A stretch of 64,000 bases of DNA from Homarus americanus. Its lineage: Eukaryota; Arthropoda; Malacostraca; Decapoda; Nephropidae. The translations under genes were made by a program, and so were the position numbers. Location of the stretch: assembly GCF_018991925.1 (NCBI RefSeq), contig NW_024735381.1, positions 719,501-783,500 of the forward strand, given 5' to 3'. This document shows, piece after piece, positions 55,501-64,000 of the stretch. The notes under the pieces are model-generated. The model was not told the origin of the DNA. It saw only the letters and a program-made list of their open reading frames with translations, and did not search any database. Numbering within the stretch: position 1 is the first letter of the stretch; the number at the start of each line of letters is the position of its first letter.

Positions 55501-58500
55501 TAATTTCAGTTTAAATATTTTGCATCCTTTTGCTAGGTAAATTTTAGCGTGAAATTTATCAAAAATCTAACGTACAGCTGCATTAGTGCATTACAATTAA
55601 ATAGTGAACATTGCTTTCTGACTTCATTCTTTAACAACCCAACTTACAATATTTTTTTCTGTTTCAGATTCTGATGCATTTATAAGTTGATAATATTTGC
55701 GATGGCTGCTTGTGTCAGGACGAGGAACCAAAAATCCAGCCATCTCAGTCACTATCTTGGGTCTGGGAGAGAGCTCCTGAAGTCGGAGTTGCCTACATTG
55801 AGAGATGCTTTGAGATACGGTGTTTTAATCAGGCAAATCAGTGAAAAGAACCAAAGAACTTACACAAACAAAGACATTGCCAGTGATATGACCAAAGCTG
55901 TCTTGGCACAGTACACTCTGGCTAACGCTCAGTTCAAGCCTCCAGTCATAACAAGTCAGAAGAAGATTAGTGAGAGACTGCTAGCCAGTTGGGAAAAGGC
56001 GAGAGATATCTCTCTTGGGAGAGGAAAACTTGCAGTTAAGGACAGCTTTGCCAAGTAACTGGACCAGTTATTTGACATAATTACTTGCAAGTGACTGTAA
56101 ATCCGAGGCCCACATCTCCTGTATTTGCAAGCGTGAACTGAAGATTCCTGTGATCGAACTGGCATTTGTCAAAGCACAGAGAGAGAAGACTGGCAGTATA
56201 GGGGCTCTCATGATTTCTAGCCAAGATATTCCGGAGTCCAAGAGACAGGAGGCTGCCACAGAGAGACAGAAGAGGAGAAGAGTTGCGGAGGAAAAGAGAT
56301 TTGAGAAGGCCCAGGGTGAGGTAAAAAAGGCCGATGATTGGAGTCAAGCTGATTCAGAGTTTAATGACTTCCCCATGGCTGATCCGAGTGCTGACCAGGA
56401 GAATGGTGACTTTGTCCCTAACCCAGAAAATAATGATCCCAAACCTTCCAGGCATAAGATTCGAAATAGGAAATATATCCCGAGCATAGCTATGGCCAGC
56501 ATGCGACACCACACTGGTCTCAGAGAAACTGCAGAGATAGCAACAGCTGCCTGGATTGACGGTGGTTTGATAACACCTGATGATGTTCACCTGGTGATAA
56601 ATCATAACAAAGTAAGGAGAGCTCAGGAGAAACTTGTCAGTAACCTAGAAGAGGAGTTTGATAAGGGGATAAGAGAAAATGGAATCAATTGTTTGTTCTT
56701 TGATGGGAGAAGGGATGACACTAAAGTGTCAGAAAGTTGGAGATTCTGACAAGTTGTTCCCTGCCATGGTGAAGGAAGAACACTACTCCTGCTGCAGTGA
56801 ACCAGGAGGGAAGTATTTGTGGCATTTCACTCCAGAGAAAGATGACATCAGGAAACCAGCTGAGATAGTGGCAGATAACATTGTGAACTGGCTCAGAGAG
56901 AGAACGTAGACCAGACCCTGCAGGCCATTGGAGGGGACAGCACCAACACGAACACAGGGTGGCAAGGGGGGGTCATACAGTGGATAGAGCGGAAGATTGG
57001 GAGGAAGCTGGTCTGGATTGTTTGTGACCTCCACACCAACGAGTTGCCACGCAGACATCTGATCCAGGAGCTGGATGGCAAGACTCTTTCAAACAACAGA
57101 TGGTCTGGTCCTCTTGGCAAGATGCTGGACTCTGCCACTGAGTTAGAAATAAATCCGAGCTTTGAAAAAATCACAGTTGGCCCTCCACTCGTTGAGCTTG
57201 CACATACTGTCATTGACGACCTGGGTACTGACCAGTACTATGGTTACATGATTTGCAGTGCCATCAAAACTGGGGTCATGCCTGATAGACTTGCTTACCT
57301 GCAGATAGGTCCAGTCTCACATTCTAAGTGGCTCACAACGGCTCTCAGGTTCTGCAGAATTTGGGTCTCTCATCATAAACTGAAAGGGAACCAGCTTCAC
57401 AACCTGAGACTTATTGTCCAATTCATCGTGAGAGTCTACTTGCCAAATTGGTTTAACACCAAGGTCAAGTCATCGTTCTCCGAAGGTCCGAGGCATGTTC
57501 TCTTCCAGCTTGAGCTCCTGAGGAGTCAGCCAAGGAAGGTTGTTCAGATTGTGGAGCAGACTGTGAGGAGTCTTCTGAGGCCATGCTCATCCAAGGCAGT
57601 TCTGCAGACAATGCTCTGCAGTAAGGATGAGGAGGAGAGAAGAGTGGCAGTCAAAAAGATCTTGGATATGAGACTTATGAGAGGATCTGGGCATGACGAA
57701 TCAGTTGGTGACGATTCCTTCAGGGTCAGGAAGACTCCTGAAGTCAATCTAGGTGCCAAGACCTTCACTGATCTCATAGATCTGGATAACATCCAGGCTG
57801 GCAGTGAGCCCCCTCTTACCTGCAGCCTCACCAATGTTCAAGTCAGAGCTTTTCTGGACAACCCCATGCATGTCCCTGCCTGGCCCTCGCACACCCAGAG
57901 TATAGAGCGTTGTGTACAGCAAGTGAGCGAGGCCAGCAGTCATGTGTACAGCCAGGAGAGGAGGGAAGGCTACATCCGAGCTCAGGTGGTCAGCAGGGAG
58001 GTGATGAGTAAAAACAGAAGCAAGAAAGACATGTTCTCTATGGTGTGCAGCAACACCGGGTCGTAGTAGTAAAACCGGTTTTTGTATTTGATGATTTTGT
58101 TTTCTAAAGGAATAATAAATTTAATAAATGTGTCAAGATCATTCGTTTCACTATTCTGGATCATTTTCATCCTAATAAATTAACCTGATACATTTACTTT
58201 ACTTTAAATAAGCTATTTAGTGGTGTTGGTAAAAGGTGGGAATACTGACCTGAAGATATCACATGATTCTGCACATAGAACCATCACCTCATTAATTCCA
58301 TGGGCCGATTTTTCAAACTCAAAAAAAAATCGCCTCCGCGACACACCCTACTGCTTCCAATCCAGGTGTGGTCTCACAAGAGCAAGATACAGTTTTAGGA
58401 TGACCTCGCTAGTCTTGTAACTAACACTCGTTTGTATGAACCCAAGTACTTTATTAGCCTTGTTACGAGCAAAAACACATTGTTTACTTGGCTTAAGGTT

Positions 58501-60392
58501 CCTACTTATCATTACTCCTAAATCTCTCTCGCAGTCGGATTTCTCTATGGCATCGTTGTTCATCTGGCATCTGGTTTCCCTGTTTACATCTCCTATACTG
58601 AGTACTTTACATTTGTCGACGTTGAATTTCATCTGCCATTTTTCAGACCATTCGAAAATTTGTTTAGATCTTCCTGTAGTTTTGCCGAGTCCTCGTCAGA
58701 TTTGATAACACGTCCTATTTTAGTGTCATCAGCAAATTTACTTATGTTGCTGTCTATGCCGATATCTATGTCGTTTATGTATATAATAAATAATAATGGT
58801 CCAAGTACTGAGCCTTGGGAACTCCACTTGTGACGTTGCTCCAATGGGACTTAGTGCCGTTAACTTTCACTCGCTGTTTCTTGTCCTGTAACCACGCCCT
58901 AATCCATTTAAGGATGTACCTGATGCCATGAGCTTCTACCTTTCTAATTAGTCTTTCGTGGGGACTCTGTCCGGAGGCTTCTATAAAGTCGAGATATACC
59001 ACATCATAATTGTGCCCCTCGTCCACCGATTCGAAAACTGATGAAAAGAATGTTAATAGATTAGTTAGGCAAGAACGTCCGCTTGAAGCCATGCTGGGAA
59101 TCATTGATCAATCGGTGCTTCTCCAGGTGATTTCGAATAGAGTTTGAAATGATTGCTTCCAGTAATTTGCCTACTATTGATGTTAGACTGATTGGGCGGT
59201 AGTTAGAGATAGTGATCTATCCTTCTTGAAAATCGGTATTACATTCGCTATCCTCCAGGATTCTGGTACTACACCTGTTTTTAAGGACATGTTAAACAAC
59301 TTTGCTAAGGGCATACTAAGCTCTTCCTTACATTCCTTTAATACTCTGGCAAATATCTCATCGGGACCAGGTGACTTATTAGGCTTTAGTTTGTCTATTT
59401 GCTTACTAACATCGTTACTAGTCACTACTATCTCACTTAATTTGTTTTCTTCACTATCTCTGAATAGAGTCGGTGCCTCGGGTATCATGTTTAAATTTTC
59501 GGTGGTGAAAACTGTTGAAAAATATTTATTCAAATTATTGCTCATTTCTCCGTCGCTATCAGTGAGCTCGCCAAGTCTGACCGTATTGGTCCAATCTTTT
59601 CTCGTGTTTTAGTTTGATACATTTGGTAGAATCCTTTGGGGTTTGTCTTCGCCTCCCTTGCTATCCTTACCTCATTATTCCTCTTTGCTTTCCTTATCTC
59701 GGTTTAACCCTACTCGCCAATACCCTATAATAGTCCCGGAGGTGAATTTCGCCACGATTTATCCTTCTACCTATAGCCTTCCTTTGGCCAATGATGTTCT
59801 TTAAATAATTATTTATCCATTTAGGGTCATTGTTGTCTGATCTGAGTTTTTTGTATGGTATGTTCTGCCTTTGTGCATTAAGTAACTCACTATTTAAATT
59901 GTCGTGGAACTCGGCAATCTCAGATCTCGTTATCAGGTCTGTGTCATCTGTCAGGTTCACAGCCAAGCGCGACACCCCCTCTCTCAGCTGCTTCTTTAAA
60001 CTGTCAAAGTTTGCCCTTCTGAAATCTGGTACTTTAGTGGAATTTTCCTTACGTCTGCCCTGAAAATCTAACTGGAATCGAATTTCTTTGTGATCGCTGT
60101 TTGCAAGTTCGTTCCCTACCTCGACATTGCTAATTAGGTTTTCTCTGTTCGACAGAACTAAGTCCAGTATATTATTATACTGGTACTGGTATGGGGAATA
60201 TAGGAGGGAAGATGTGTTGTCATGAGATTTTGTTTAATGTCAGGAAGTGTGGAATCGTGTGGGGACAGATATGTACAGGAGATTATCACTCGGGTGTTAT
60301 TTTTTTCTAACATCCCTTCACTATATTAAGTAAATTTCCGATGTTTGTGCACGATGTAACTAGCGCCTTACATTTTGACAAACTCACCTCAT
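49503..60392 (-). CDS. Secreted acidic proprotein, Glu-rich mature peptide (array gene 3), transposon-inflated introns
   Basis: Minus-strand exons 60388-60392 (ATG AG), 53809-53916, 53505-53591 and 49503-49578 splice in phase 2 throughout to give 91 residues. Exon 2 encodes VTVALLMLVAVLGATEASS and a pro-region ending EVKK, with the following Arg split by the intron (VKKR site). Exon 3 encodes EVESEDVKEEEGAEEEG and more Glu, ending NEIT plus a split Arg. Exon 4 encodes DN followed by an almost unbroken Glu/Asp run. Intron 1 (about 6.5 kb) carries a CR1-like LINE with a nested DNA transposon. Intron 3 (about 3.9 kb) carries three LINE copies and a dead copy of exon 3. A second phase-compatible terminal exon exists at 48876-48939. 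The joining of exon 1 over 6.5 kb is inferred from phase, signal-peptide continuity and similarity to the sister genes. Confidence 0.7.
49682..49762 (-). pseudogene. Duplicated copy of array gene 3 exon 3 with destroyed acceptor
   Basis: This 81-bp stretch is a diverged duplicate of exon 53505-53591, with matching intron sequence upstream on the minus strand. In frame it would encode EVKSKYVEDEEYEQELEEKG and end in a split Arg before a GT donor. The working copy has acceptor ctacag/a, but here the base at 49763 gives ctacaa. The only nearby AG, two bases further, would shift the frame straight into a TAA stop. It is probably skipped. Confidence 0.65.
49865..51226 (-). mobile_element. RLE-type LINE copy 1, 5'-truncated, inside a (TAG)n microsatellite
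   Basis: The minus-strand copy starts at ccaagctctgtctgag next to (GTA)n at 51227-51241 and ends next to (ACT)n at 49846-49858. The paralogous exon-3 segment at 53505-53690 has the same (ACT)n without this element directly attached, so it serves as an empty site. Two coding pieces (50691-51188 and 49958-50752) are joined by a frameshift at a T run near 50771. Confidence 0.75.
49958..51188 (-). pseudogene. LINE protein C-terminus: thumb, CCHC and restriction-like endonuclease region
   Basis: The N-terminal piece has FALPSRLGGMGLTNP, a common post-reverse-transcriptase segment. After the frameshift comes CVCGSSYDVDHAMVC (Cys-x-Cys-x7-His-x4-Cys), RHDEVRDL, then VEPSLLPLDGE, ARVDVSARGFW and FFDIRIFDP. 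This order matches R2-type LINEs, where a CCHC finger and R-H motif precede a PD-(D/E)xK-like nuclease. The Asp in RVDV and FDIR would be the acidic core. The tail FSLLRSALLCLRGTR is typical. The nuclease assignment is inference from order and spacing. Confidence 0.65.
51245..53217 (-). mobile_element. RLE-type LINE copy 2, longer and more decayed
   Basis: Minus strand, abutting copy 1 through (ACT)n. It retains reverse-transcriptase motif A (LLADASIAFN, near 53130), motif B (STEGTTQEDPVAMAMYALGL, near 52960), a damaged motif C where YADD is expected (EYAIDFTRAGKVEDIKKWWD, near 52850), GPNIGYHSNASKS, then copies of the copy 1 C-terminus at 52016-52327 and 51650-51832. It has many stops and frameshifts. 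Confidence 0.7.
53218..53470 (-). mobile_element. RLE-type LINE copy 3, 3' end only
   Basis: About 250 bp matching the last coding and 3' untranslated part of copy 1 (49870-50150), including the minus-strand (A/G)TTATAGAATGG-like end near 53270. It is more diverged than the other copies. Confidence 0.6.
53660..53715. repeat. (ACT)n / (AAT)n tract beside exon 3 of array gene 3
   Basis: Paralogue of the (ACT)n at 49846 that received LINE copy 1. Confidence 0.8.
54537..54737. repeat. GGAGGAGGGTTACTGA minisatellite
   Basis: About ten degenerate purine-rich units. Confidence 0.9.
54985..55416 (-). pseudogene. CR1-like LINE C-terminal coding fragment
   Basis: Beyond the DNA transposon the same LINE continues on the minus strand with the usual C-terminus (RARGDLIEVYKWKAGLNKGD, NRVVDEWNKLP) and a stop at 54985. 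The 3' tail to about 54930 contains a palindromic GGGCCTATTGGCCC. Confidence 0.75.
55417..55427 (+). repeat. Left terminal inverted repeat
   Basis: TAGGGTGTGTC, exactly inverted at 58340-58350. Confidence 0.8.
55702..58066 (+). pseudogene. Broken transposase-like gene of the nested DNA transposon
   Basis: Four open pieces in sequence (55702-56058, 56098-56749, 56679-56909, 56904-58066) make one protein of roughly 780 residues interrupted by a TAA at 56056 and frameshifts near 56090, 56732 and 56904. Features in order: a basic N-terminus, a CxC patch (HISCICKRE), a Lys/Arg/Glu coiled region, INCLFFDGRRDDT, HYSCCSEPGG, IGGDSTNTNTG, VWIVCDLHTNELP and, near the C-terminus, HTQSIERCVQQVSEA. I recognise this pattern from multicopy uncharacterised arthropod and cnidarian proteins. 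The Asp in GGDST and Glu in IERCV could be RNase H-fold catalytic acids, which is inference. Confidence 0.65.
58340..58350 (-). repeat. Right terminal inverted repeat
   Basis: GACACACCCTA, the exact reverse complement of 55417-55427, directly followed by CTGC of the LINE coding sequence. Confidence 0.8.
58350..59975 (-). pseudogene. CR1-like reverse transcriptase, broken
   Basis: Open pieces at 59694-59975, 59183-59545, 58775-59104, 58629-58844 and 58348-58632 read collinearly on the minus strand as a linker region, fingers, palm with FADD, and thumb. The catalytic FADD is intact, but the frame is broken at least four times. The coding sequence stops at HLD(Y/W), where the DNA transposon is inserted. 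Confidence 0.75.
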
Positions 60393-60500
60393 GTTGTCGA
60401 AGCAGCGGGAGGTGACTAGTTAAAATAGCAGGTGAAGACGGTAGATCAGTTGTTGTTTCTGATACAGGAAGTGTGTGTGTAAATGTGTGGTGTGGGAGAT

Positions 60501-60509
60501 ACTTATATG
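60501..60509 (-). promoter_or_regulatory. TATA-like box of array gene 3
   Basis: Minus-strand ACATATAAGTATC lies about 110 bp upstream of the ATG at 60392, supporting that short first exon as the real gene start. Confidence 0.4.
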
Positions 60510-60539
60510 TGAGGTCGCTACCACCACTACCACCACCCT

Positions 60540-61700
60540 CCTCCTCCTCCCCCTCTTCCTCCTCCTCCAGCTGTTTCGCCTCCAACACAATGTCGCTGAC
60601 GTGGCCACAATTGGCGTGGCTCCCGGGATGATACTCATTTATCTACTCTAACGTGTAATTCCCAGGTAATTTTGGAGTGTCGAAAGTTTTTAAGGTTCAT
60701 ATTGGAGGTTCCATCTAGGCTGTAGAACGCAGAAGTAGATTGATTATACAAAAGATAAGTGACAATAGTTGTGAATGCTTGTGACGTGTGGCGCTGGTTG
60801 ACGGCACAGTCAGGTGTTCTCCCCACCCCCACCTATTTCGTCCCCACACCTGTGCCAAGTGTTGTTACACAAGCTACCCCGGGGGAAGACCTCGTTATGG
60901 CCCACCAACACTAGCTATACTTGTCCTATGTGTCGTCTCCGAGGGCGATAACACAAGCGGAATTAAAACGCCTTGTAGGGAAGATTATCACAACCATAAC
61001 ACTTAAAACGCCAGACTCGGGTGCTGATGATGTGTCGACGGTGGGCTCAGGAAAACTACTTCGTGCTAACGAATTGGGATCTGGGAAGAGGAGGAGGGGG
61101 GACAAAAACGGGGGAAGGAGTTCGAGGGATAAGATGGGGGAGGGGGGAGAAAGAGAGGACTGGGTCACTTACATGTGCCAGTATTTCTCCGTGACCTTCC
61201 TTGAGTCCGGCTTATTTTAATCCTCTGGTCACCACAACCGCTATTTTCACACTTCTGAATTACTCTTTATTTAACCATAAATATTTCACGACATAAACTG
61301 TATAAATGAATGAAAATGTTAACATACGTGAACGTCTTGATAATTAAAGCTTTTTGAGAAGACACTTGATGTGTACTGTACCGTTAAAGTCAAATATGGA
61401 AATAACAGTAAATTAAGGTTAGACGAATTAGTATATGGATACTTATATGTTATATCTGGTGAATATTACTACACACGAAGTACATATCATAAAATTATGT
61501 ACTGTAAACAAATGATATAATCCGGTAAATATGAGTACAGTACGTATAGAAAGTACATTCTACATGTTTTATGAACTATGCATTATTATTTCAAAATACT
61601 GAGCCGATATATGAATCGCAGTACAGACTAGTCTGTACTCACCCCTGAAGATGTGAATTACACGAAAGTGCTTGGGAACTTCGTGTTTTCTTCTTTCCTT
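60540..61700. other. Upstream flank of array gene 3, no further gene seen
   Basis: GC-richer from 60780 to 61160, then AT-rich. No exon with paired splice sites. Confidence 0.4.
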
Positions 61701-61711
61701 GTGGTTATCAG

Positions 61712-61780
<69 letters not shown>
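61712..61780. repeat. (TA)n microsatellite bordering the MITE-like element
   Basis: Pure TA; short TA runs also follow the element at 62022-62030. Confidence 0.95.
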
Positions 61781-61782
<2 letters not shown>

Positions 61783-62022
61783 CATTAGCCCAATAAAGCA
61801 CACGGACTTCTACATACAATCAACCTGCCAGGATTCGAACTCACGGCCCACGAGCCCATGACTGTGACCGGGAAATGCTACCTACTGGACCACCAGGATA
61901 CTAAAAGCAGTCCTAGACTCTGTTATATTTCACACAAAGCCTGTTCAACGAGCTTATGGCGCCGTGAACCTCTAATGTGTTGATTGTATGTAGAAGTCCG
62001 CGTGCTTTATTGGGCTAATGAA
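61781..62022. mobile_element. 242-bp MITE-like element with 43-bp terminal inverted repeats
   Basis: Arms 61781-61823 and 61980-62022 are reverse complements at 42 of 43 positions, starting TTCATTAGCCC. Both ends sit in (TA)n. The core carries a minus-strand tRNA-like box pair. Confidence 0.8.
61829..61898 (-). other. tRNA-like (pol III promoter) core within the MITE-like element
   Basis: On the minus strand TGGTCCAGTAGG fits an A box and GAGTTCGAATCC a B box, spaced about 40 bp. The acceptor stem pairs poorly, so this is a tRNA-derived remnant rather than a functional tRNA. Confidence 0.5.
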
Positions 62023-62029
62023 ATATATA

Positions 62030-63800
62030 TGGATCCTCGTGTTTCGAAGCCGGATTTGGTAAAACGTTACTCTGACCACCTAAGTGTGTTGCAGTTGTTG
62101 TTTCCAGAGTTCAGTTTCTCCCGACCTTTTCTGCCTCCGGGTTACGCGTGAATAGTTGTCATGCCACGGAATCAAGAGGCCTTTAGGAGGGGGGGGGTGT
62201 ATTATACGCTAAGGGTGAAATGAGAGAGGGCTTATTAATGGCTCGTGTGATAAAAGGGACAGAAAGTTTGAGGTGATTTAAAATCTTGTGTTTGAGGGGG
62301 GGGAGGGTATTGACCGTGATCATTATTGATGGCTTTGTTACTTGTCTCTACGGGCGAGTGTGGATGACTGAGAGGTAAGATAATCTGGAGTGCCGTAGGC
62401 CGTAAACAGTGTTATCTAGTTTTAGGTTATGTCTGAGGGGTTCGTGATTCATGGCGGGAGTTGGGTGTTGGATTTGTTTATGATAATACATGTGTTGTTA
62501 TGTGTTGTTTGTACCTGTACTGTGAGTTTTGTGTGCAGGGAGGTGGTAGTTATTTTTTTTTTTTTTTTCCAGGGTTGGTACTGGGAATACTCTATAATAC
62601 TTGTCATGCTGAGGGGAACCTGTATGGGAATTTTTATATTTTCTACCTGAATTTAAAAGGTGTTTATGGAGTTTTAGACAGTCTGTAGCGAGTCCATTAG
62701 CTATACATCGTGTTTATTATTTATTCATTTTTTTTAATGTGTGTGTATTCGAATGTGGAGTTTGTTGTATTCCTTCGGCGGATGATTCCTCTCGTTGGTC
62801 AGCTGTAGTGCTTGTGGGGACTTTGAATGGTAACGGATGACTCCCTTGTTGATATCTTTTGTGAGGTGGGTGAGAAAGCCGGGTGTGAAGGACAGTCAGG
62901 TTGTGGCGGCTCATGAAGTGTCGGAAGTTGGGTGCTTGGGCTTCACGTGTGTATTTATAAGCTTGGGTTGTTTGTGTGTGTGTGTGTGTGTGCATTGTAG
63001 TGTATATATATGTACGCGTTTGTTGCATATGCCTTGCAGGTGATTGTGTATGAGTGTCTCGTTGCATGTGTGTAAGTATTTGTGTGTGTGTTTGTGTAAG
63101 TCTATAAGTATAATACACAAAGCGTTGAAAGGATTGCATTAAAACACACACAAAATTTCGTTACATATGTATTTCTTAATCCGAATATGAAATGCCAATT
63201 AATTTTTTTATGCTTATTTATAGTGCTTACTAAGTAACAGTTCTCATTAGGGTGCATGTGTATGGTTAAGTAAGGTTAGATTAATTTGGGTTAGATTATG
63301 TTAAGGTAGGGTAGGTTAAGTTAGATTTGGTTCAGTTTGGATGGAACAAATTCGGTGAGGTTAATTTTAAAATAGTAATGGAAAATTTAAATTCCTGTTC
63401 ATCATAACTAAAGATAACTTTCAAGGTTTAATATTCCTTCTCGCTTTTCCTTTTTATTCTCTTATCTTCTCTCCTGTCTTACTGCCACACATCATCCTTC
63501 CACTCTGTTCATCCATTGTTTTTCATCTTTCTTCAGTGAATTTATTTTGTTCTTTGCTCTATTATTTTCTCCATATTCTCGAGGTTTTTTCATTGCTATC
63601 TTCGTGGCTTTAATCCCTTTCGTTATCCGTCTCTTCCGTTGTTCTTCATCATCATCTATCCTTCTTTAAGCAGCCCTTTAAAATACGACAAATAAAAAAA
63701 ATGAATTATGGGAAAAATGTTAATTGAATTGAAAATTACAAAATACATAAATATCTGAGAAAATACAACTGTGAAATAAGAAATAGGTGTATGTACAGTA
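62030..63800. other. No gene seen
   Basis: TG-rich to 63110 (TG tract at 62970-62992), TTAGG-like words at 63265-63350, then AT-rich. Confidence 0.45.
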
Positions 63801-63819
63801 TATATATAGCGTGAAGTGG

Positions 63820-64000
63820 GTGTACGTATGACGAGAAGTGGGTGTATGTATGTATAACGAGAAGTGGGTGTATGTATGTATAGCGAGAATTTGGTGTATG
63901 TATATATAACGAGAAGTGGGTGTATGAATAACGAGAAGTGGGTGTATGTATGATGAGAAGTGGGTGTACGGTATGTATAACGAGAAGTGGGTGTATGAAT
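63820..64000. repeat. Minisatellite running off the window
   Basis: Units of AACGAGAAGTGGGTGTATG with variable ATGTAT spacers, about seven copies to the last base. Confidence 0.85.

Larger units (their letters stand above)
55417..58350 (+). mobile_element. DNA transposon of unassigned family nested in the CR1-like LINE
   Basis: A 2934-bp block interrupts the LINE frame. It is bounded by perfect 11-bp terminal inverted repeats TAGGGTGTGTC, extended imperfectly by GGAGG(G/C)GA, with GGCCCAT also present sub-terminally on both sides. The flanks read CTGCCTAA(T) on the left and CTGCTTCC on the right, which could be a decayed 8-bp target duplication of the nTnnnnAn type seen with hAT elements. 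It carries one decayed long coding region in the + orientation. The family is not securely assignable. Confidence 0.75.
54930..60185 (-). mobile_element. CR1-like LINE, 5'-truncated, interrupted by a DNA transposon
   Basis: On the minus strand the element runs from the end of the endonuclease domain (NSDHKEIRF, near 60100) through the reverse transcriptase: SPGPDEI (59430), ANVIPIFKKDRS (59230), LDF (58990), SKFADDTKIG (58740) and SDCERDLGVMIS (58540). It then continues across the 55417-58350 insertion into FRFRREIGKHWFGNRVV and the 3' end near 54930. Several frameshifts and stops separate the pieces, so the copy is dead. It lies in intron 1 of the acidic array gene 3, in the same orientation. 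Confidence 0.8.

Overview
The window looks like nuclear DNA of an arthropod, most likely a decapod crustacean. The sequence shows intron-split genes with GT/AG junctions and very dense microsatellites and minisatellites. It also has many scattered, degenerate TTAGG-type (arthropod telomere-like) tracts and several clades of non-LTR retrotransposon. No species name can be supported from the sequence alone.

Layout. 1-13.7 kb: gene-poor, with minisatellites, (GT)n, (GA)n, (ATA)n, a run of about 26 G, and a 5'-truncated LINE with an RNase H domain (6.8-8.75 kb). 13.8-21.3 kb (+): a seven-exon gene for a single-pass membrane leucine-rich-repeat protein whose first exon carries an in-frame 36-bp minisatellite. 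22.6-24.9 kb: minisatellite plus one or two minus-strand exons of an unidentified gene. 25.0-27.7 kb (+): a three-exon gene for a small secreted, extremely acidic protein. 28-34.7 kb: repeats, SINEs, an inverted-repeat structure holding a retroelement remnant, and the first two coding exons of another secreted protein (33.7-34.7 kb, +). 36-60.4 kb (-): a tandem array of three further small secreted acidic protein genes.

The most interesting content is this acidic family. The three minus-strand genes share one plan. Exon 1 encodes little more than Met-Lys or Met-Arg and ends in phase 2. Exon 2 encodes a signal peptide and short pro-region and ends inside the Arg codon of a Lys-Arg site (RFKR, RMKR, VKKR). 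The remaining exon(s) encode an Asp-, Ser/Asp/Glu- or Glu-rich mature peptide. Each has a TATA-like box about 75-115 bp upstream of the ATG. The plus-strand gene at 25 kb has the same tiny phase-2 first exon and an internal Lys-Arg before its acidic tract. Mature products are Asp13-containing, Ser/Asp/Glu-rich or nearly pure Glu. A calcium-binding or mineral-matrix role is an inference by analogy with acidic crustacean cuticle and concretion proteins.

The third array gene (49.5-60.4 kb) has been inflated by nested insertions. Intron 1 contains a CR1-like LINE, itself interrupted by a 2.9-kb DNA transposon with 11-bp perfect terminal inverted repeats and a decayed transposase-like gene. The next intron contains copies of a LINE whose C-terminus resembles restriction-like-endonuclease elements, sitting in (TAG)n microsatellites, and a duplicated exon whose splice acceptor is destroyed. 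61-64 kb holds a 242-bp terminal-inverted-repeat element with a tRNA-like core, followed by repeats.
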